A stretch of 64,000 nt of DNA, taken from Pseudoalteromonas aliena SW19 (GTDB lineage: Bacteria > Pseudomonadota > Gammaproteobacteria > Enterobacterales > Alteromonadaceae). Positions within the stretch are counted from its first letter, which is position 1; every line of letters starts with the position of its first letter. Positions 18,918 through 28,414 of the stretch are shown piece after piece. Location: assembly GCF_014905615.1 (NCBI RefSeq), contig NZ_AQGU01000029.1, positions 62,001 through 126,000 of the forward strand, in the 5' to 3' direction. Below the pieces are notes generated by a model. The model had not been told where the DNA came from. It saw only the letters and a list, made by a program, of their open reading frames with translations, and made no database searches. Both the position numbers and the translations under genes were made by a program.

Positions 18918-20936
18918 TTATTTAGTGTGTTTATCAAACCACCATTGAATATAAGCAACCTTAGTCATTAAATTAGATGGGCGAGCTGTAATACCATGTG
19001 ATGCATTAGGAATTCGCACCATTGCGGTATCAACGCCTTGTAGTTTTAGTGCTTGATAAAACTGTTCAGTTTCTGAAATTGGTGTCCGGTAGTCAGATTC
19101 ACCAGTGAGCAACATAGTAGGAGTTTTCACACTACCAACATAGCTAATCGGTGAGCGCTTCATATAATGCTCAATGTGATCCCATGGTTTTCCTGGAAAC
19201 CAGTAATCAGCAAAAAACGGGTAAAAATCGGCAGTTAGTACAAAGCTGATCCAATTAATAACAGGCTTAGCAACTACAGCTGCAGCAAAGCGATCGGTAT
19301 GACCTACAATCCATGCAGTTAATACACCGCCGCCAGAGCCACCGGTTACAAACAATTTAGACTCGTCAATAAAGCCTTTCGCTATTACTGCATCAACGCC
19401 AGTCATTAAGTCATCAAAATCGTTACTTGGGTAATTATGATGAATGGTTTGTGCAAATTCTTTTCCGTATGAATTACTACCACGTGGGTTCATATATAAA
19501 ACGACATTTCCTTTTGCTGCAAAAAGTTGAATCTCGGTGCTAAAGTGTGGACCGTAATTAGCAACTGGGCCGCCGTGAATTTCTAGTATTAGTGGGTATT
19601 TTTTGCTGCTATCAAACTCTGGCGGGTAGGCAATCCATCCCTGAATCGGGAGTTCATCGTGGCTCGATTTAATCCATATTTCTTCAACCTTGGCAAGTTG
19701 CTTATTGCCTAGTGCATCTTTATTAAGGGTTGTTAAGCGCTGCGCATTACCACGTTTAATTGTTGCTATATCTGAAGGGCGCTGGGTGTCAGCAAGGGTA
19801 AAGGCGACTTCACCGTCTTCGCTCACATCAAAGTCGCCGCCAGAATAAGGGCGGCCAAAGGCAACGCTGCCAATTTGCTCTGTAATTATTTTACGTTTAC
19901 CGTTGCGTGGTTGATAGGCAAGCGCCGTTTGACCCTTATCGTCGTAACTAAAGTAAAGACCTTTTGAATTTGCACTCCATTTTATTTGACCTACGCTGCG
20001 ATCAAAATCAGGCGTTATACTTGTCGTGTTAGCTGTTTTTAAATCGCGAATATAAAGCTGAGTATTTTCGTAGTTAGTGCGTTTATCATCGTAACCTGTG
20101 TACGCTAAGTAACGACCATCAGGAGATACTTTAGGCTGTTCGTCAGGGCCATTGCGGTCGGTAATTGCGGTTATATTTTGTGAGGCTAAATCAAGTTGAT
20201 AAATTTCACTGTTCGTGGGTTTTAGCTGGTAGTTTTCATGTCTATTTGCAGAAAAATAAAGCGACTTGCCGTCTTTACTAAAACTTACATCACCGGCGTT
20301 ATTAAATTCATCATGGGTGAGTTGTTTAGCGTTACCGCCGTTAGCGTCTATGGTAAATAGCTGATTAAAACCCTTTTGTGTATAACCGCCACCGTCTGAA
20401 CGATAATAAACATCATCAATAAACTTGGCGGGCTCTGCCCACGTTGCTCCTTTTGGTTTGCCTGGTAAGCTTACTGGCGCAGAAGTAGCGCTTGGAACAA
20501 ACATGCTAAATATTAATTGGTTAGAATTAGGGCTCCAAGTGATTGCACGTGGGCTGCTGGTTAAGTTGCTAATTTTTGCCATAGCACCTGTTTTAAGCCA
20601 TTTAATATATATTTGGCTGCTACCATCGCGGGTTGATATAAACGCAAGCCTTTCACCATCAGGTGACAGTACTGGCGAATAATCCATATGAATGCCAGAG
20701 GTTAATGGCTGCATTTGTTTTGTTTTATAATCAACGGACCAAATATTACCTACTTTACGATCTGTTTTTATGTCCATGCGATTACGTACAAAGTAAATAG
20801 TTTTACCATCTTCGGTTATGTCTATTTGATTGGCGTACTCTAAATTGAATACATCTTGTAATTGTAGTGTGTTTGTTTCAGCGTAGGCTAAGTTGCTACA
20901 GCCTAAAACGAGGCTAAGTGTTAAAAGTTTTTTCAT
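18918..20936 (-). CDS. exported S9-family (prolyl oligopeptidase-like) peptidase
   Basis: 672 residues. The signal peptide is MKKLLTLSLVLGCSNLAYA. An N-terminal beta-propeller carries TolB/WD40-like repeats (SPDGERLAFIS, SPNSNQLIFS, SPDGRYLAYTG), followed by an alpha/beta-hydrolase domain. The catalytic triad is Ser in GGSGGG (around residue 533), Asp in GESDYRTP and His in NASHGI. HGGPVANYG marks the oxyanion region. It belongs to the DPP IV/acylaminoacyl peptidase group and should cut short peptides in the periplasm. It is a single gene with a palindrome copy about 110 bases upstream. Confidence 0.92.
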   Translation of the reverse strand: MKKLLTLSLVLGCSNLAYAETNTLQLQDVFNLEYANQIDITEDGKTIYFVRNRMDIKTDRKVGNIWSVDYKTKQMQPLTSGIHMDYSPVLSPDGERLAFISTRDGSSQIYIKWLKTGAMAKISNLTSSPRAITWSPNSNQLIFSMFVPSATSAPVSLPGKPKGATWAEPAKFIDDVYYRSDGGGYTQKGFNQLFTIDANGGNAKQLTHDEFNNAGDVSFSKDGKSLYFSANRHENYQLKPTNSEIYQLDLASQNITAITDRNGPDEQPKVSPDGRYLAYTGYDDKRTNYENTQLYIRDLKTANTTSITPDFDRSVGQIKWSANSKGLYFSYDDKGQTALAYQPRNGKRKIITEQIGSVAFGRPYSGGDFDVSEDGEVAFTLADTQRPSDIATIKRGNAQRLTTLNKDALGNKQLAKVEEIWIKSSHDELPIQGWIAYPPEFDSSKKYPLILEIHGGPVANYGPHFSTEIQLFAAKGNVVLYMNPRGSNSYGKEFAQTIHHNYPSNDFDDLMTGVDAVIAKGFIDESKLFVTGGSGGGVLTAWIVGHTDRFAAAVVAKPVINWISFVLTADFYPFFADYWFPGKPWDHIEHYMKRSPISYVGSVKTPTMLLTGESDYRTPISETEQFYQALKLQGVDTAMVRIPNASHGITARPSNLMTKVAYIQWWFDKHTK

Positions 20937-21044
20937 TTTTATCCCTGTTGTGATTTTACTTTTGTTAATACAGTTATATGTTAGGTAAACAAGGATTAAT
21001 AGACGGATGCGATGAAACTCTAAATTTTATCTGTGAGTTAAAGC

Positions 21045-21061
21045 TGTAAAGGGGGTTTACA
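21045..21061. promoter_or_regulatory. copy 4 of the 17-bp palindrome, upstream of the S9 peptidase
   Basis: TGTAAAGGGGGTTTACA between pxpA and the S9 peptidase, about 109 bases before the peptidase start. Together with copy 2 it places the motif upstream of two exported peptidases. Confidence 0.45.
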
Positions 21062-21089
21062 GCTTATAATTTAAGGTTGTGTGAAAAGC

Positions 21090-21824
21090 CTAATTGGCTG
21101 AGTTACAAAGCGCTTTAATCTCTTTTATAAGTGCGATGCCATCGGCATTATCGCCATGTACACATAAGCTATGTGCATTAAGCATTAATTTTTTTCCTGT
21201 TCGTGTTGTCACGCTACCATCGGATAAAAGTTGAGTAACTTGTTCTAATAAAGCTATTTTGTTGTGAACGCTTCCTTGCAGTTTTCGTGAAACTAGCTGC
21301 CCGTCATCGTTATATTGCCTGTCGGCAAATGCTTCGAGTATTAGCTCAACGCCTAAGTCTTTAGCTATTTGAGTATGCTTATGGGTATTTTCAGTGGCTA
21401 AAATCATTAATTTTAAATTGCTAGGGTAATTAGCAATAGCACTTATAACGGTTTGTAATATTTCCTCGTTATTCATCATATCGTTATAAAGCGCGCCATG
21501 TGGTTTTACGTAGCTAAGAGTTAAACCTTGTATTTTTGCCATGCCTTCAAGGGCAGCAATTTGGTAGTGTAGGCAATTTGTAAGCTCTTTTTCGCTAAGC
21601 ACCATTGAACGTCTACCAAAACCCTGCAAATCTGGGTAGCTTGGGTGAGCGCCAATTTGTACATTATGCTGTTTGGAAAGCGCCAGCGTGTTTGCCATTA
21701 CATCGGCATCGCCGGCATGAAAACCACAGGCAATGTTAGCCATATCAATATGTGGCATTACGTCATCATCAAGGCCCATTTTCCATGCACCAAAACTTTC
21801 TCCTAAATCACAGTTAAGTTTCAT
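21090..21824 (-). CDS. pxpA: LamB/YcsF protein, 5-oxoprolinase subunit A
   Basis: 244 residues. It starts MKLNCDLGESFGAWKMGLD and carries NIACGFHAGDADVM, GAHPSYPDLQGFGRR, YVKPHGALYNDM, EAFADRQYNDDG and SLCVHGDN, the full set of the LamB/YcsF family. With PxpB and PxpC it hydrolyses 5-oxoproline using ATP. No pxpB or pxpC lies beside it, which is unusual because the three are normally clustered; the partners must be elsewhere or lost. It starts 2 bases after the GH3 stop, so the two are probably co-transcribed. Confidence 0.92.
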   Translation of the reverse strand: MKLNCDLGESFGAWKMGLDDDVMPHIDMANIACGFHAGDADVMANTLALSKQHNVQIGAHPSYPDLQGFGRRSMVLSEKELTNCLHYQIAALEGMAKIQGLTLSYVKPHGALYNDMMNNEEILQTVISAIANYPSNLKLMILATENTHKHTQIAKDLGVELILEAFADRQYNDDGQLVSRKLQGSVHNKIALLEQVTQLLSDGSVTTRTGKKLMLNAHSLCVHGDNADGIALIKEIKALCNSAN

Positions 21825-21825
21825 A

Positions 21826-23688
21826 TTAGTGCGCTTCTTGCGGTTTTATCGTGACAGGTAATACGCCGTTAGCAGGCGATTTCCCTAATAGTACTTTCGC
21901 AAGCGCTGTAAAAGCAGGGCCCGCTACCATATCGTCTTTATCTACATCAATATTGTATGCATATGATGCGAGCACAGCATTGGCATAATCGCCAAATTCG
22001 GCAATATCGTAAGGCGCTCTGAGGCTTATAAATACAGTGTTTTTATGTTTAGTTTTAGCAAAGTTGAGTAATGATTTAAGGGCTTTTGGTTGCTCTGCAT
22101 TATTAAGTGCAAAATTAGGATCGTCTTTTAAATCGTCCATACCGCCAATTTCTACCGCACTTTGATTGGGCGTGGCATTACCAGCAATGATCACGTCGGC
22201 AGTAGTAATATCTGCATGTGCTTGTTGTGGATTAAATCCTTGGAGACTACTACAGGTATAGTTGAGCTTTTTATCACTTATAGCTTCAATCGCTTGCTGC
22301 ATTGCCATGCATTTACGTGTGTCAGGCATAATAATATGCACATGCTGACCCGATTTAAGATTAAGCGGTAAAGTGTTTTGTTTATTTTTAACTTGCGTTA
22401 TTGCCTCTACAGCAAGCTGCGCTTCTATGTCACGATGTGCTGCACTGCCAATTGTTTGCTTTGCATTTATGAGTGCGTTGATAGGGTCAAAATGAGTACT
22501 TAACTCAAATTTGTTTTTAAGTAAAACGATACGCTGAGCCGATTGTGATATTTCCTGCTCATTTAGTTGTTTTGCTTTGACTGCGTCAACAAGCCTTTTA
22601 ATCAATTCATCTAATTTTATAAAATCGTCTGGTGTTCTAATTTCAATAGGCATCAGAGCTATATCAACACCTGCTAAAAATGTATTGATCACCGCTTGAG
22701 TGGGTGTGAAAAAGTGGCTAATACCTGCCATATCAAGTGCATCCGTTATTACAACACCCTGATAATTAAGCTCGCCTCGTAAAATATCAGTAATGATTTT
22801 ACGTGACATAGTCGCGGGCTTTATCATCGTTTTACCATCAACACTTACAAACGTGGTGCTATCAAGGGCTGGGTATTGAATATGCGCCGTCATTATCATA
22901 CCAGGGTTTTGTTTGGCGATAATGTGTTTAAACGGTGCTAAATCTTGCTCATAAATAATCTCTTTAGAATGGTTTACTTTGGGTAAACCTGTATGGCTAT
23001 CTACGTTTGTATCGCCGTGCCCAGGGAAGTGTTTTAACGAGGTGATAACACCGTTGTTTTCAAAGCCTGCAACCTGCGCAGCGCCAAGTTCAGCTACTAT
23101 TGCAGGGTTCTCTCCGAATGAACGTACGTTTATAACGGGGTTGTCAGGGTTCATGTTTACATCAACAGTCGGGCCGTAATTTACGTTTATACCTAAAGTA
23201 CTCAGCTCTTTAGCAATGACAGTGGCTGTTTTAGTCGCAAAGCTTACTCCGTGTTTTTTATATGTAGCACCAATCGACATATTACCTGTAAATGAGGTGG
23301 CGACATCACGTGGTAGTCTAGCGACACGTCCGCCTTCTTGATCTATTGATATGAATAACGGCAGTTTACTACTGGATTGGCTTGCTGCAGCTTGTAATTG
23401 GTTATTAAGGGTAATTATTTGTTCAACTGATTGGGTATTTTCAGAAAATAAAATAACACCACCAATATTATGCTTTGTAATTGCCTGTGCAAGCTCGTTT
23501 GGTAATTGAGTTAAAGGTGTTCTGCATTGTTTACTGCTGCCTTGCTCACAAAAATAGCGAAGATCAACCATAAGTTTTTGGCCAAGTTGTTGCTCAAGAG
23601 AAAGTACAGGTTTAGCAAAGGAAGATTGTAATGGCATTAAGCACCCAGATAAAAAAACGATAGACGATACAACATACTTATTTAGCAA
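21826..23688 (-). CDS. GH3 beta-N-acetylhexosaminidase-like lipoprotein
   Basis: About 620 residues from TTG 23688, which has GGAG 6 bases upstream; an in-frame TTG at 23700 is also possible. MLNKYVVSSIVFLSGC gives a lipobox, so it should be lipid-anchored. The GH3 NagZ-type dyad is present (KHFPGHGDTNVDSHTGLP), and the nucleophile Asp is in VITDALDMAGI. A second alpha/beta domain follows (about residues 430-620), so this is the longer two-domain form rather than cytoplasmic NagZ (about 340). The expected role is releasing N-acetylhexosamine from peptidoglycan or chitin fragments in the envelope. Confidence 0.85.
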   Translation of the reverse strand: MLNKYVVSSIVFLSGCLMPLQSSFAKPVLSLEQQLGQKLMVDLRYFCEQGSSKQCRTPLTQLPNELAQAITKHNIGGVILFSENTQSVEQIITLNNQLQAAASQSSSKLPLFISIDQEGGRVARLPRDVATSFTGNMSIGATYKKHGVSFATKTATVIAKELSTLGINVNYGPTVDVNMNPDNPVINVRSFGENPAIVAELGAAQVAGFENNGVITSLKHFPGHGDTNVDSHTGLPKVNHSKEIIYEQDLAPFKHIIAKQNPGMIMTAHIQYPALDSTTFVSVDGKTMIKPATMSRKIITDILRGELNYQGVVITDALDMAGISHFFTPTQAVINTFLAGVDIALMPIEIRTPDDFIKLDELIKRLVDAVKAKQLNEQEISQSAQRIVLLKNKFELSTHFDPINALINAKQTIGSAAHRDIEAQLAVEAITQVKNKQNTLPLNLKSGQHVHIIMPDTRKCMAMQQAIEAISDKKLNYTCSSLQGFNPQQAHADITTADVIIAGNATPNQSAVEIGGMDDLKDDPNFALNNAEQPKALKSLLNFAKTKHKNTVFISLRAPYDIAEFGDYANAVLASYAYNIDVDKDDMVAGPAFTALAKVLLGKSPANGVLPVTIKPQEAH

Positions 23689-23790
23689 AACTGACTCCAA
23701 GGCTAAATAAAATAGATAAGTATATGCAGCTTATCTACTTTTTGAAGCAACTGCAAAGCCATACAGAAGGCGTTTTTATAAACCTTGTTT

Positions 23791-24576
23791 TTAACAACTA
23801 ATTTGTATATGTGGAAGCATATTTGGCACGCTGTTATTGAGCTGAGCGTTAATATTATAAACGTGCTTCAGTCGCTCTGCGGTCAACACTTCCTCAGGAG
23901 GGCCCGTTGCTTCAATTACACCGTTATTAATCATGTAAATTCTATCGGCAAAACTTGCCGCTAATGATAGGTCATGGATCACTGCCACAACACCGGCACC
24001 TTGTTGTGCAATATTTTTGGCTTGAGCCATTACATCGTACTGATGAAAAATATCTAAGCTTGATGTTGGCTCGTCGATGAGTAAGTAGGCCGGTTTATTT
24101 ATTTTTAAAGTAGGTTGAATTTGGCACAGCACGCGGGCTAGCTGAACTCGTTGCTTTTCTCCGCCTGAGAGTTGCGTAAAAGTATGATCTTTTAAATGCG
24201 TAATGCCAAGCGCCTCAATGGCTTGGTTTGAAAATTCCTTCAAAGTTTGTCGGCTATATTGCATTTGATGAGCAAAGTGAGACATATCAACAACTTCGCT
24301 TACTGTGAATGGAAAATCGAGTTCATAATTTTGAGTTAATACGGCGCGGCGCGTAGCTAAATCTTCAACTGTGTATGTATGCAATGGTTGCTCGTCAAGC
24401 AAAATACTGCCTTGTGTCAGTTTAATGTCGCCACAAAGCGCTTTTAATAACGATGACTTACCAGCGCCATTAGGACCAATAATGACAATGACTTCTTTTG
24501 GTTTTACGTAAAAATCAACATTATTCAGTAAGTATTTTAAGCCGATTTGTGCAGAGATATTGTTAGCACACAGCAT
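23791..24576 (-). CDS. hmuV: haem ABC transporter ATPase
   Basis: 261 residues. Walker A is GPNGAGKSSLL, the signature is LSGGEKQRVQLARVL, Walker B is YLLIDEPTSSLD, and the switch His is in AVIHDLSLA. It is of the FecE/HmuV type. It powers haem import through HmuU; its start overlaps the hmuU stop by one base. It is the third gene of the hmuTUV operon, reading away from tonB. Confidence 0.92.
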   Translation of the reverse strand: MLCANNISAQIGLKYLLNNVDFYVKPKEVIVIIGPNGAGKSSLLKALCGDIKLTQGSILLDEQPLHTYTVEDLATRRAVLTQNYELDFPFTVSEVVDMSHFAHQMQYSRQTLKEFSNQAIEALGITHLKDHTFTQLSGGEKQRVQLARVLCQIQPTLKINKPAYLLIDEPTSSLDIFHQYDVMAQAKNIAQQGAGVVAVIHDLSLAASFADRIYMINNGVIEATGPPEEVLTAERLKHVYNINAQLNNSVPNMLPHIQISC

Positions 24577-25631
24577 TAGTGACTCCGTTTTTTGTATGTT
24601 TTTAATAGCATTAGTAAAAAGAATGGACCACCGATTGCACTCGTTATTAAACCAATTGGAAGTTCAGCGGGTAGCATCACAGTACGTGCAAATAAATCGG
24701 CAAAGCTTAGTAATAATGCCCCACCTAATATACTTGCGGGCATTAAGTAACGGTGATCGGGTCCTAATATTAATCTCACAATATGAGGCACTATGAAGCC
24801 TACAAAGCCAATTATGCCAGTAATTGATACCGCAGCACCTGTGCAAAGGGCAGTGCAAATAAAGACCTGTTTTTTGAGACGTGTAACATTTATGCCTAAA
24901 TGTTTAGCTTGTGCTTCGCCAAGTAAATATAAGTTGAGTGGTTTAGCTAAGCGCATTAACAGCGAAATACTAATGACAATAATACAAAGGGATGGCAGCA
25001 TCATTGCAAAATGGTTGCCAGCAAGCGAGCCCATACTCCAAAACGTAAGGTCCCGAAGTTGCTGCTCGTTACTAATTAAAGTGAGCCCACCAATAAATGA
25101 ACCAACTATTGCATTTACGGCTATTCCTGCAAGCAATAAGCTAATAATAGTAAACTGGCCACTGTGCGCACTTAATCTATAAATAAACGCACATACAGCA
25201 ATACAGCCCAAAAAAGCGCCTATAGGCACAGCGTAAACGCCAAAAGTGTTACTAAAATTAGTAAATAGACTGGTGCCCAATACTATGGTTGCTACCGCGC
25301 CAAGTGCAGCACCACTGGATACGCCAATTAAACCAGGATCGGCTAATGGATTTCTAAAAATAGCTTGCATAGCAGCGCCACACGCAGCCAAGCCTGCACC
25401 TACCACCATTGCTAATACAATACGTGGTAAACGAATTTGCCAAATAATTGCATTTTTTAAACTATCACTTTCAAGATTGTTAATAATGGCGATTATTTCA
25501 CTAAAACTTAAGTTAACCCCACCTTGACTAAGCGCCGTAAAAAACATTAAAACACAGGCTATGAGTAAACACGGGATCGCCATTTTGCGCTGTTTATGCC
25601 CTGTGAGCATGGTACTGCCTAATGCAAGCAT
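24576..25631 (-). CDS. hmuU: haem ABC transporter permease
   Basis: 351 residues, FecCD family, with about ten hydrophobic segments. Markers are QIRLPRIVLAMVVGAGLAACGAAMQ, NPLADPGLIGVSSGAALGA and GFVGFIVPHIVRLILGPDHR (coupling helix). It forms the inner-membrane channel for haem with HmuV and HmuT. It starts 5 bases after the hmuT stop. A later ATG (MLTGHKQRKM) is an alternative start. Confidence 0.92.
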   Translation of the reverse strand: MLALGSTMLTGHKQRKMAIPCLLIACVLMFFTALSQGGVNLSFSEIIAIINNLESDSLKNAIIWQIRLPRIVLAMVVGAGLAACGAAMQAIFRNPLADPGLIGVSSGAALGAVATIVLGTSLFTNFSNTFGVYAVPIGAFLGCIAVCAFIYRLSAHSGQFTIISLLLAGIAVNAIVGSFIGGLTLISNEQQLRDLTFWSMGSLAGNHFAMMLPSLCIIVISISLLMRLAKPLNLYLLGEAQAKHLGINVTRLKKQVFICTALCTGAAVSITGIIGFVGFIVPHIVRLILGPDHRYLMPASILGGALLLSFADLFARTVMLPAELPIGLITSAIGGPFFLLMLLKTYKKRSH

Positions 25632-25636
25632 GTTGA

Positions 25637-26554
25637 TTACTCGCTTAATTCAGTTGTTGTCTGAGAGGTTTTAGCAAAGCGAAACTTATAACCAGTAGGC
25701 AGTTGAGTACTGGGGTGTAATACGCTGGCAAGTTCAACTACGGCCTGCGGAGTACGTGGACCCATACCCAATAAGTAACTGCCATCAAAACTATATACTT
25801 GTTTATTTTTTGCTGCGTTAGAGAACTTAAAATGAGCTAATTTGGCTATGTCGGTAAGAGGGTCATCACCATGACGGCCCATCGTTATAATTGCATCGGG
25901 GTTAAATGCTAATGCAGCTTCGGTTGAAAGTGGTTTCCAGTTATCTAAGTGCTTTGCAGCTATATTAATGCCGCCAGCAGCATTAATTAACTCATTTGCA
26001 GAGGTATGCGCCCCAGCAACAATAGGTTGTCCACTGCGAACGCTTAAAACAAAGAGCACGCGAGGTTTATAATCAGATTGTGATAAAACATAGCGTAGTG
26101 CATCTCTATCGGCTTTTAGGCTGTTTGCTAAAGTGTGGCCTTTAGCAGGTACATTAAGCAATTTTGCAATATGATTAATTTTATTCTCTATGGTTAAAAA
26201 GTTATCTTCCTCTGAGAGAATAACCATATTTACGCCCGTACTTTGTAGTTGCGAGACGACTTTTTTTGGCCCAGTGTCGGCTTCCCCTAAAACAAGATCG
26301 GGCATTAAAGAGAGTATGCCTTCAGTGCTTATCTTTCGTACGTAACCTATTTGCGGCTTTAGTGTTGCAGCAATAGGAAACACGCTAGTGCTGTCGACTC
26401 CTACAATGCGATCTTGTTCTTCAAGTGCATAAATTATTTCGGTTATTGAACCACCAGATACTACGACTCTTTGCGGGGTAGGTTCTAATGCTTGAGATAT
26501 GTTCGTAGTGATTAAAAAGCTAGCGATGACTAAATATGTAAATAGGGGTTTCAT
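25637..26554 (-). CDS. hmuT: haem-binding periplasmic protein
   Basis: 305 residues with a signal peptide (MKPLFTYLVIASFLITTNISQA). Its layout is that of cluster A-III binding proteins: RVVVSGGSITEIIYAL, DSTSVFP, LMPDLVLGEADTGPK, GAHTSANELINAAGG and a C-terminal LLGMGPRTPQAVVELA. The Tyr region (IGYVRK) aligns with the haem-ligand Tyr of HmuT proteins. It is divergent from tonB over a 67-base gap that holds a Fur-box-like site, so iron should repress both directions. Confidence 0.9.
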   Translation of the reverse strand: MKPLFTYLVIASFLITTNISQALEPTPQRVVVSGGSITEIIYALEEQDRIVGVDSTSVFPIAATLKPQIGYVRKISTEGILSLMPDLVLGEADTGPKKVVSQLQSTGVNMVILSEEDNFLTIENKINHIAKLLNVPAKGHTLANSLKADRDALRYVLSQSDYKPRVLFVLSVRSGQPIVAGAHTSANELINAAGGINIAAKHLDNWKPLSTEAALAFNPDAIITMGRHGDDPLTDIAKLAHFKFSNAAKNKQVYSFDGSYLLGMGPRTPQAVVELASVLHPSTQLPTGYKFRFAKTSQTTTELSE

Positions 26555-26587
26555 AACAAATCCGATATTGATACCATTGGTTAATGC

Positions 26588-26608
26588 AAATAATAACAGT
26601 TATCATTT
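26588..26608. promoter_or_regulatory. Fur box between hmuT and tonB
   Basis: AAATAATAACAGTTATCATTT fits the inverted GATAAT-type consensus with a few mismatches and sits between the two divergent iron-uptake start codons. Confidence 0.65.
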
Positions 26609-26621
26609 ATATTTAAAAGAT

Positions 26622-27389
26622 ATGAAATTTACTATTTTTATCATTCTATCTGGGTTTTTCCACTTTATTGGTTTGTTTATTCAACCCGAGACGCACACCC
26701 CTATTACGTTTTTACAGGGGCAAAGAGCCGATAAAGTCTCAATTAATCTGATTAATTCACAAGTCGCGATAAGCAAAAGCCTCTTGGTAAAAGCAAGCGA
26801 GCAGCCCCAAGCTGTAATTGAGCCTACAGCGAGTACAATGTTTTCAGGTCAAAGGCGGCACGTTAGTAAAACAACAAAGCCAGATAGCAAAATTATAAGC
26901 AAATCGGTTATAAATAAGCCGCCTCGTAAAATAAAACCACAAACAAAGAAAACAGTTAATCAGCAAACAGTCGCCAAAAAGAAACCTGTGCAGCGGAAAC
27001 CTTCAAAAACAGCAGCAAGCGTTAAGGCTGACTCTTTAAAAACGCCGACACAGATGGCTTCTGCAGCTGAGTTAAGTAAACAAAATTCAGCGACCAGTGA
27101 ACTAGTGAACATTGCAAAGCTACCTTTATTTAAAGCCCCAAAACCTACTTTATCTTATCCATTACGTGCAAAGAAAAGAGGTTATGAAGGTGTCGCCATG
27201 TTGCAAATAGAACTAAATAAAAATGGAGAAATAGCCAAGCTTACGCTGATCAAAAGCAGTGGTTTTGTAGAGCTTGATCAGGCTGCACTTAATAATGTGG
27301 CGCAATGGCAGTTTTACCCTGTATTAAAAAATAGCCATCCAGTAAAAGCATTGTTTAGTGTGCCAATTAAATTTTCGTTAAACGTATAA
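26622..27389 (+). CDS. tonB: TonB energy-transducing protein
   Basis: 255 residues from ATG 26622 (MKFTIFIILSGFFHFIGLF). The longer open frame to 26499 would overlap hmuT and cross the Fur box, so it is rejected. There is one N-terminal membrane segment, a Lys/Pro/Thr-rich periplasmic spacer (about residues 70-165), and a C-terminal TonB domain: YPLRAKKRGYEGVAML, LNKNGEIAKL, SGFVELDQAALN and WQFYP. It transmits proton-motive force to the haem receptor. It is the first gene of tonB-exbB-exbD, 14 bases before exbB. Confidence 0.92.
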   Translation: MKFTIFIILSGFFHFIGLFIQPETHTPITFLQGQRADKVSINLINSQVAISKSLLVKASEQPQAVIEPTASTMFSGQRRHVSKTTKPDSKIISKSVINKPPRKIKPQTKKTVNQQTVAKKKPVQRKPSKTAASVKADSLKTPTQMASAAELSKQNSATSELVNIAKLPLFKAPKPTLSYPLRAKKRGYEGVAMLQIELNKNGEIAKLTLIKSSGFVELDQAALNNVAQWQFYPVLKNSHPVKALFSVPIKFSLNV

Positions 27390-27403
27390 TTAAGAGTGAT
27401 CGT

Positions 27404-27955
27404 ATGAAATTTGTATTTAATGCCATTGGCATAATGGCTTGGCCGTTATTATGTTTATCGATAATTGCACTGGCTATTGTACTTGAGCGCAGTTTCGTAA
27501 TGCTCGTTGCTAAGCTGCAGTTACAGCAACATAAAGCTGGGCACAGTCAATTTGCAAAGGCGCTTAAGAGTAAACAACAACAACCAAGCGAACAGCGTCT
27601 GCAGTGGTGCCAGTTGTACTTACAAGATTGTCTAGTTAACTGGCGTAAGCGTTTAAATATACTTAGTTTACTTGCTTCTTTAAGCCCATTAATGGGCTTA
27701 TTAGGAACTGTGTGGGGATTAGTCCTTATGTTTAAAAATATAGCACAAACAAATCAAGCTGTTACCCCTGCATTACTCGCCGATGGACTATGGGAGGCGA
27801 TGTATTCGACTATGGCTGGATTAGTTATTGCTATTCCATGCTTATTAGCAAGTGGCTTATTAAATGGCATGTTGGATGCTCTACAAAATGAATTTACACG
27901 TGTTATTAATCATCTAAATTATACCTTTACATTTAATGAATGCCCGCATGCTTGA
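27404..27955 (+). CDS. exbB: ExbB, MotA/TolQ/ExbB proton channel
   Basis: 183 residues, three membrane segments. The family block LLASLSPLMGLLGTVWGLVLMF (about residues 87-108) and the following helix with GLWEAMYSTMAGLVIAIPCL are conserved. It partners ExbD and TonB at the inner membrane. Its 3' end overlaps exbD by 20 bases. Confidence 0.93.
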   Translation: MKFVFNAIGIMAWPLLCLSIIALAIVLERSFVMLVAKLQLQQHKAGHSQFAKALKSKQQQPSEQRLQWCQLYLQDCLVNWRKRLNILSLLASLSPLMGLLGTVWGLVLMFKNIAQTNQAVTPALLADGLWEAMYSTMAGLVIAIPCLLASGLLNGMLDALQNEFTRVINHLNYTFTFNECPHA

Positions 27956-28361
27956 GCTGCCCAAAAATAATTCAACCCCCCCTTTATTACCTGATTTAAC
28001 AGCCTTATTAGATGTGCTGTTTATTTTGTTGGTGTTTTTGCTACTCACTGCGGCAGTAAAATTAAATATGCTTGATGTAACTCTCCCTGATACAGGAAAA
28101 AATACCAGTACGCCGGTACAGCAATCTGATGTGCAAGTGTTGAGTGTACGTATTCATAATAAAAAAACACAATATGGATTTGACCACCAACTCTATGACT
28201 CGTTAAGTAGTGCTATAACAGCATTAAAAGCAGAAAAACAAGATATCCCACTTTATTTAGCCGTTGATGAGCAAGTACCAAGTGGTGAGCTTGTTGTGCT
28301 ATTGGCCGCTTTGTCGAGAGAGAAATACCAAGTTGCAAATATTTTAGTTAAAAGCGAGTGA
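27936..28361 (+). CDS. exbD: ExbD, ExbD/TolR proton-channel subunit
   Basis: 141 residues. The single membrane helix PDLTALLDVLFILLVFLLL contains the essential Asp in the LLDVLF pattern. The periplasmic domain ends QVANILVKSE. ATG 27936 and ATG 27948 are both possible; neither has a strong RBS, which fits coupling to exbB. The stop codon lies inside the Fur box of the receptor gene. Confidence 0.92.
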   Translation: MNARMLELPKNNSTPPLLPDLTALLDVLFILLVFLLLTAAVKLNMLDVTLPDTGKNTSTPVQQSDVQVLSVRIHNKKTQYGFDHQLYDSLSSAITALKAEKQDIPLYLAVDEQVPSGELVVLLAALSREKYQVANILVKSE

Positions 28362-28396
28362 TAATGATTATCATTTGAGTTTTATTTTGTTATAGT
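28360..28396 (+). promoter_or_regulatory. Fur box and likely promoter of the haem receptor
   Basis: GATAATGATTATCATTT (28360-28376) is a near-perfect Fur core. TTATCA (28368-28373) and TATAGT (28391-28396), 17 bases apart, make a plausible promoter overlapped by the box. The transcript would start near 28402, before the MITE and about 365 bases before the receptor ATG. Confidence 0.7.
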
Positions 28397-28414
28397 GCAG
28401 CGGCTTGAGACTAC

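Noticed and set aside
12535..18918. Shared 17-mer ATTTATTATCCAGAGTT at 12535 and 18902
   Set aside because: Two AT-rich copies in unrelated gaps, no symmetry, no link to gene starts; too little to call a repeat family.
7204..21061. TyrR boxes
   Set aside because: The arms match, but the spacer is 5 rather than 6 bases and copies lie inside genes; left as an unassigned palindrome.
26499..26621. Upstream extension of the tonB frame
   Set aside because: It overlaps hmuT on the other strand and crosses the Fur box; the membrane anchor of TonB starts at ATG 26622.
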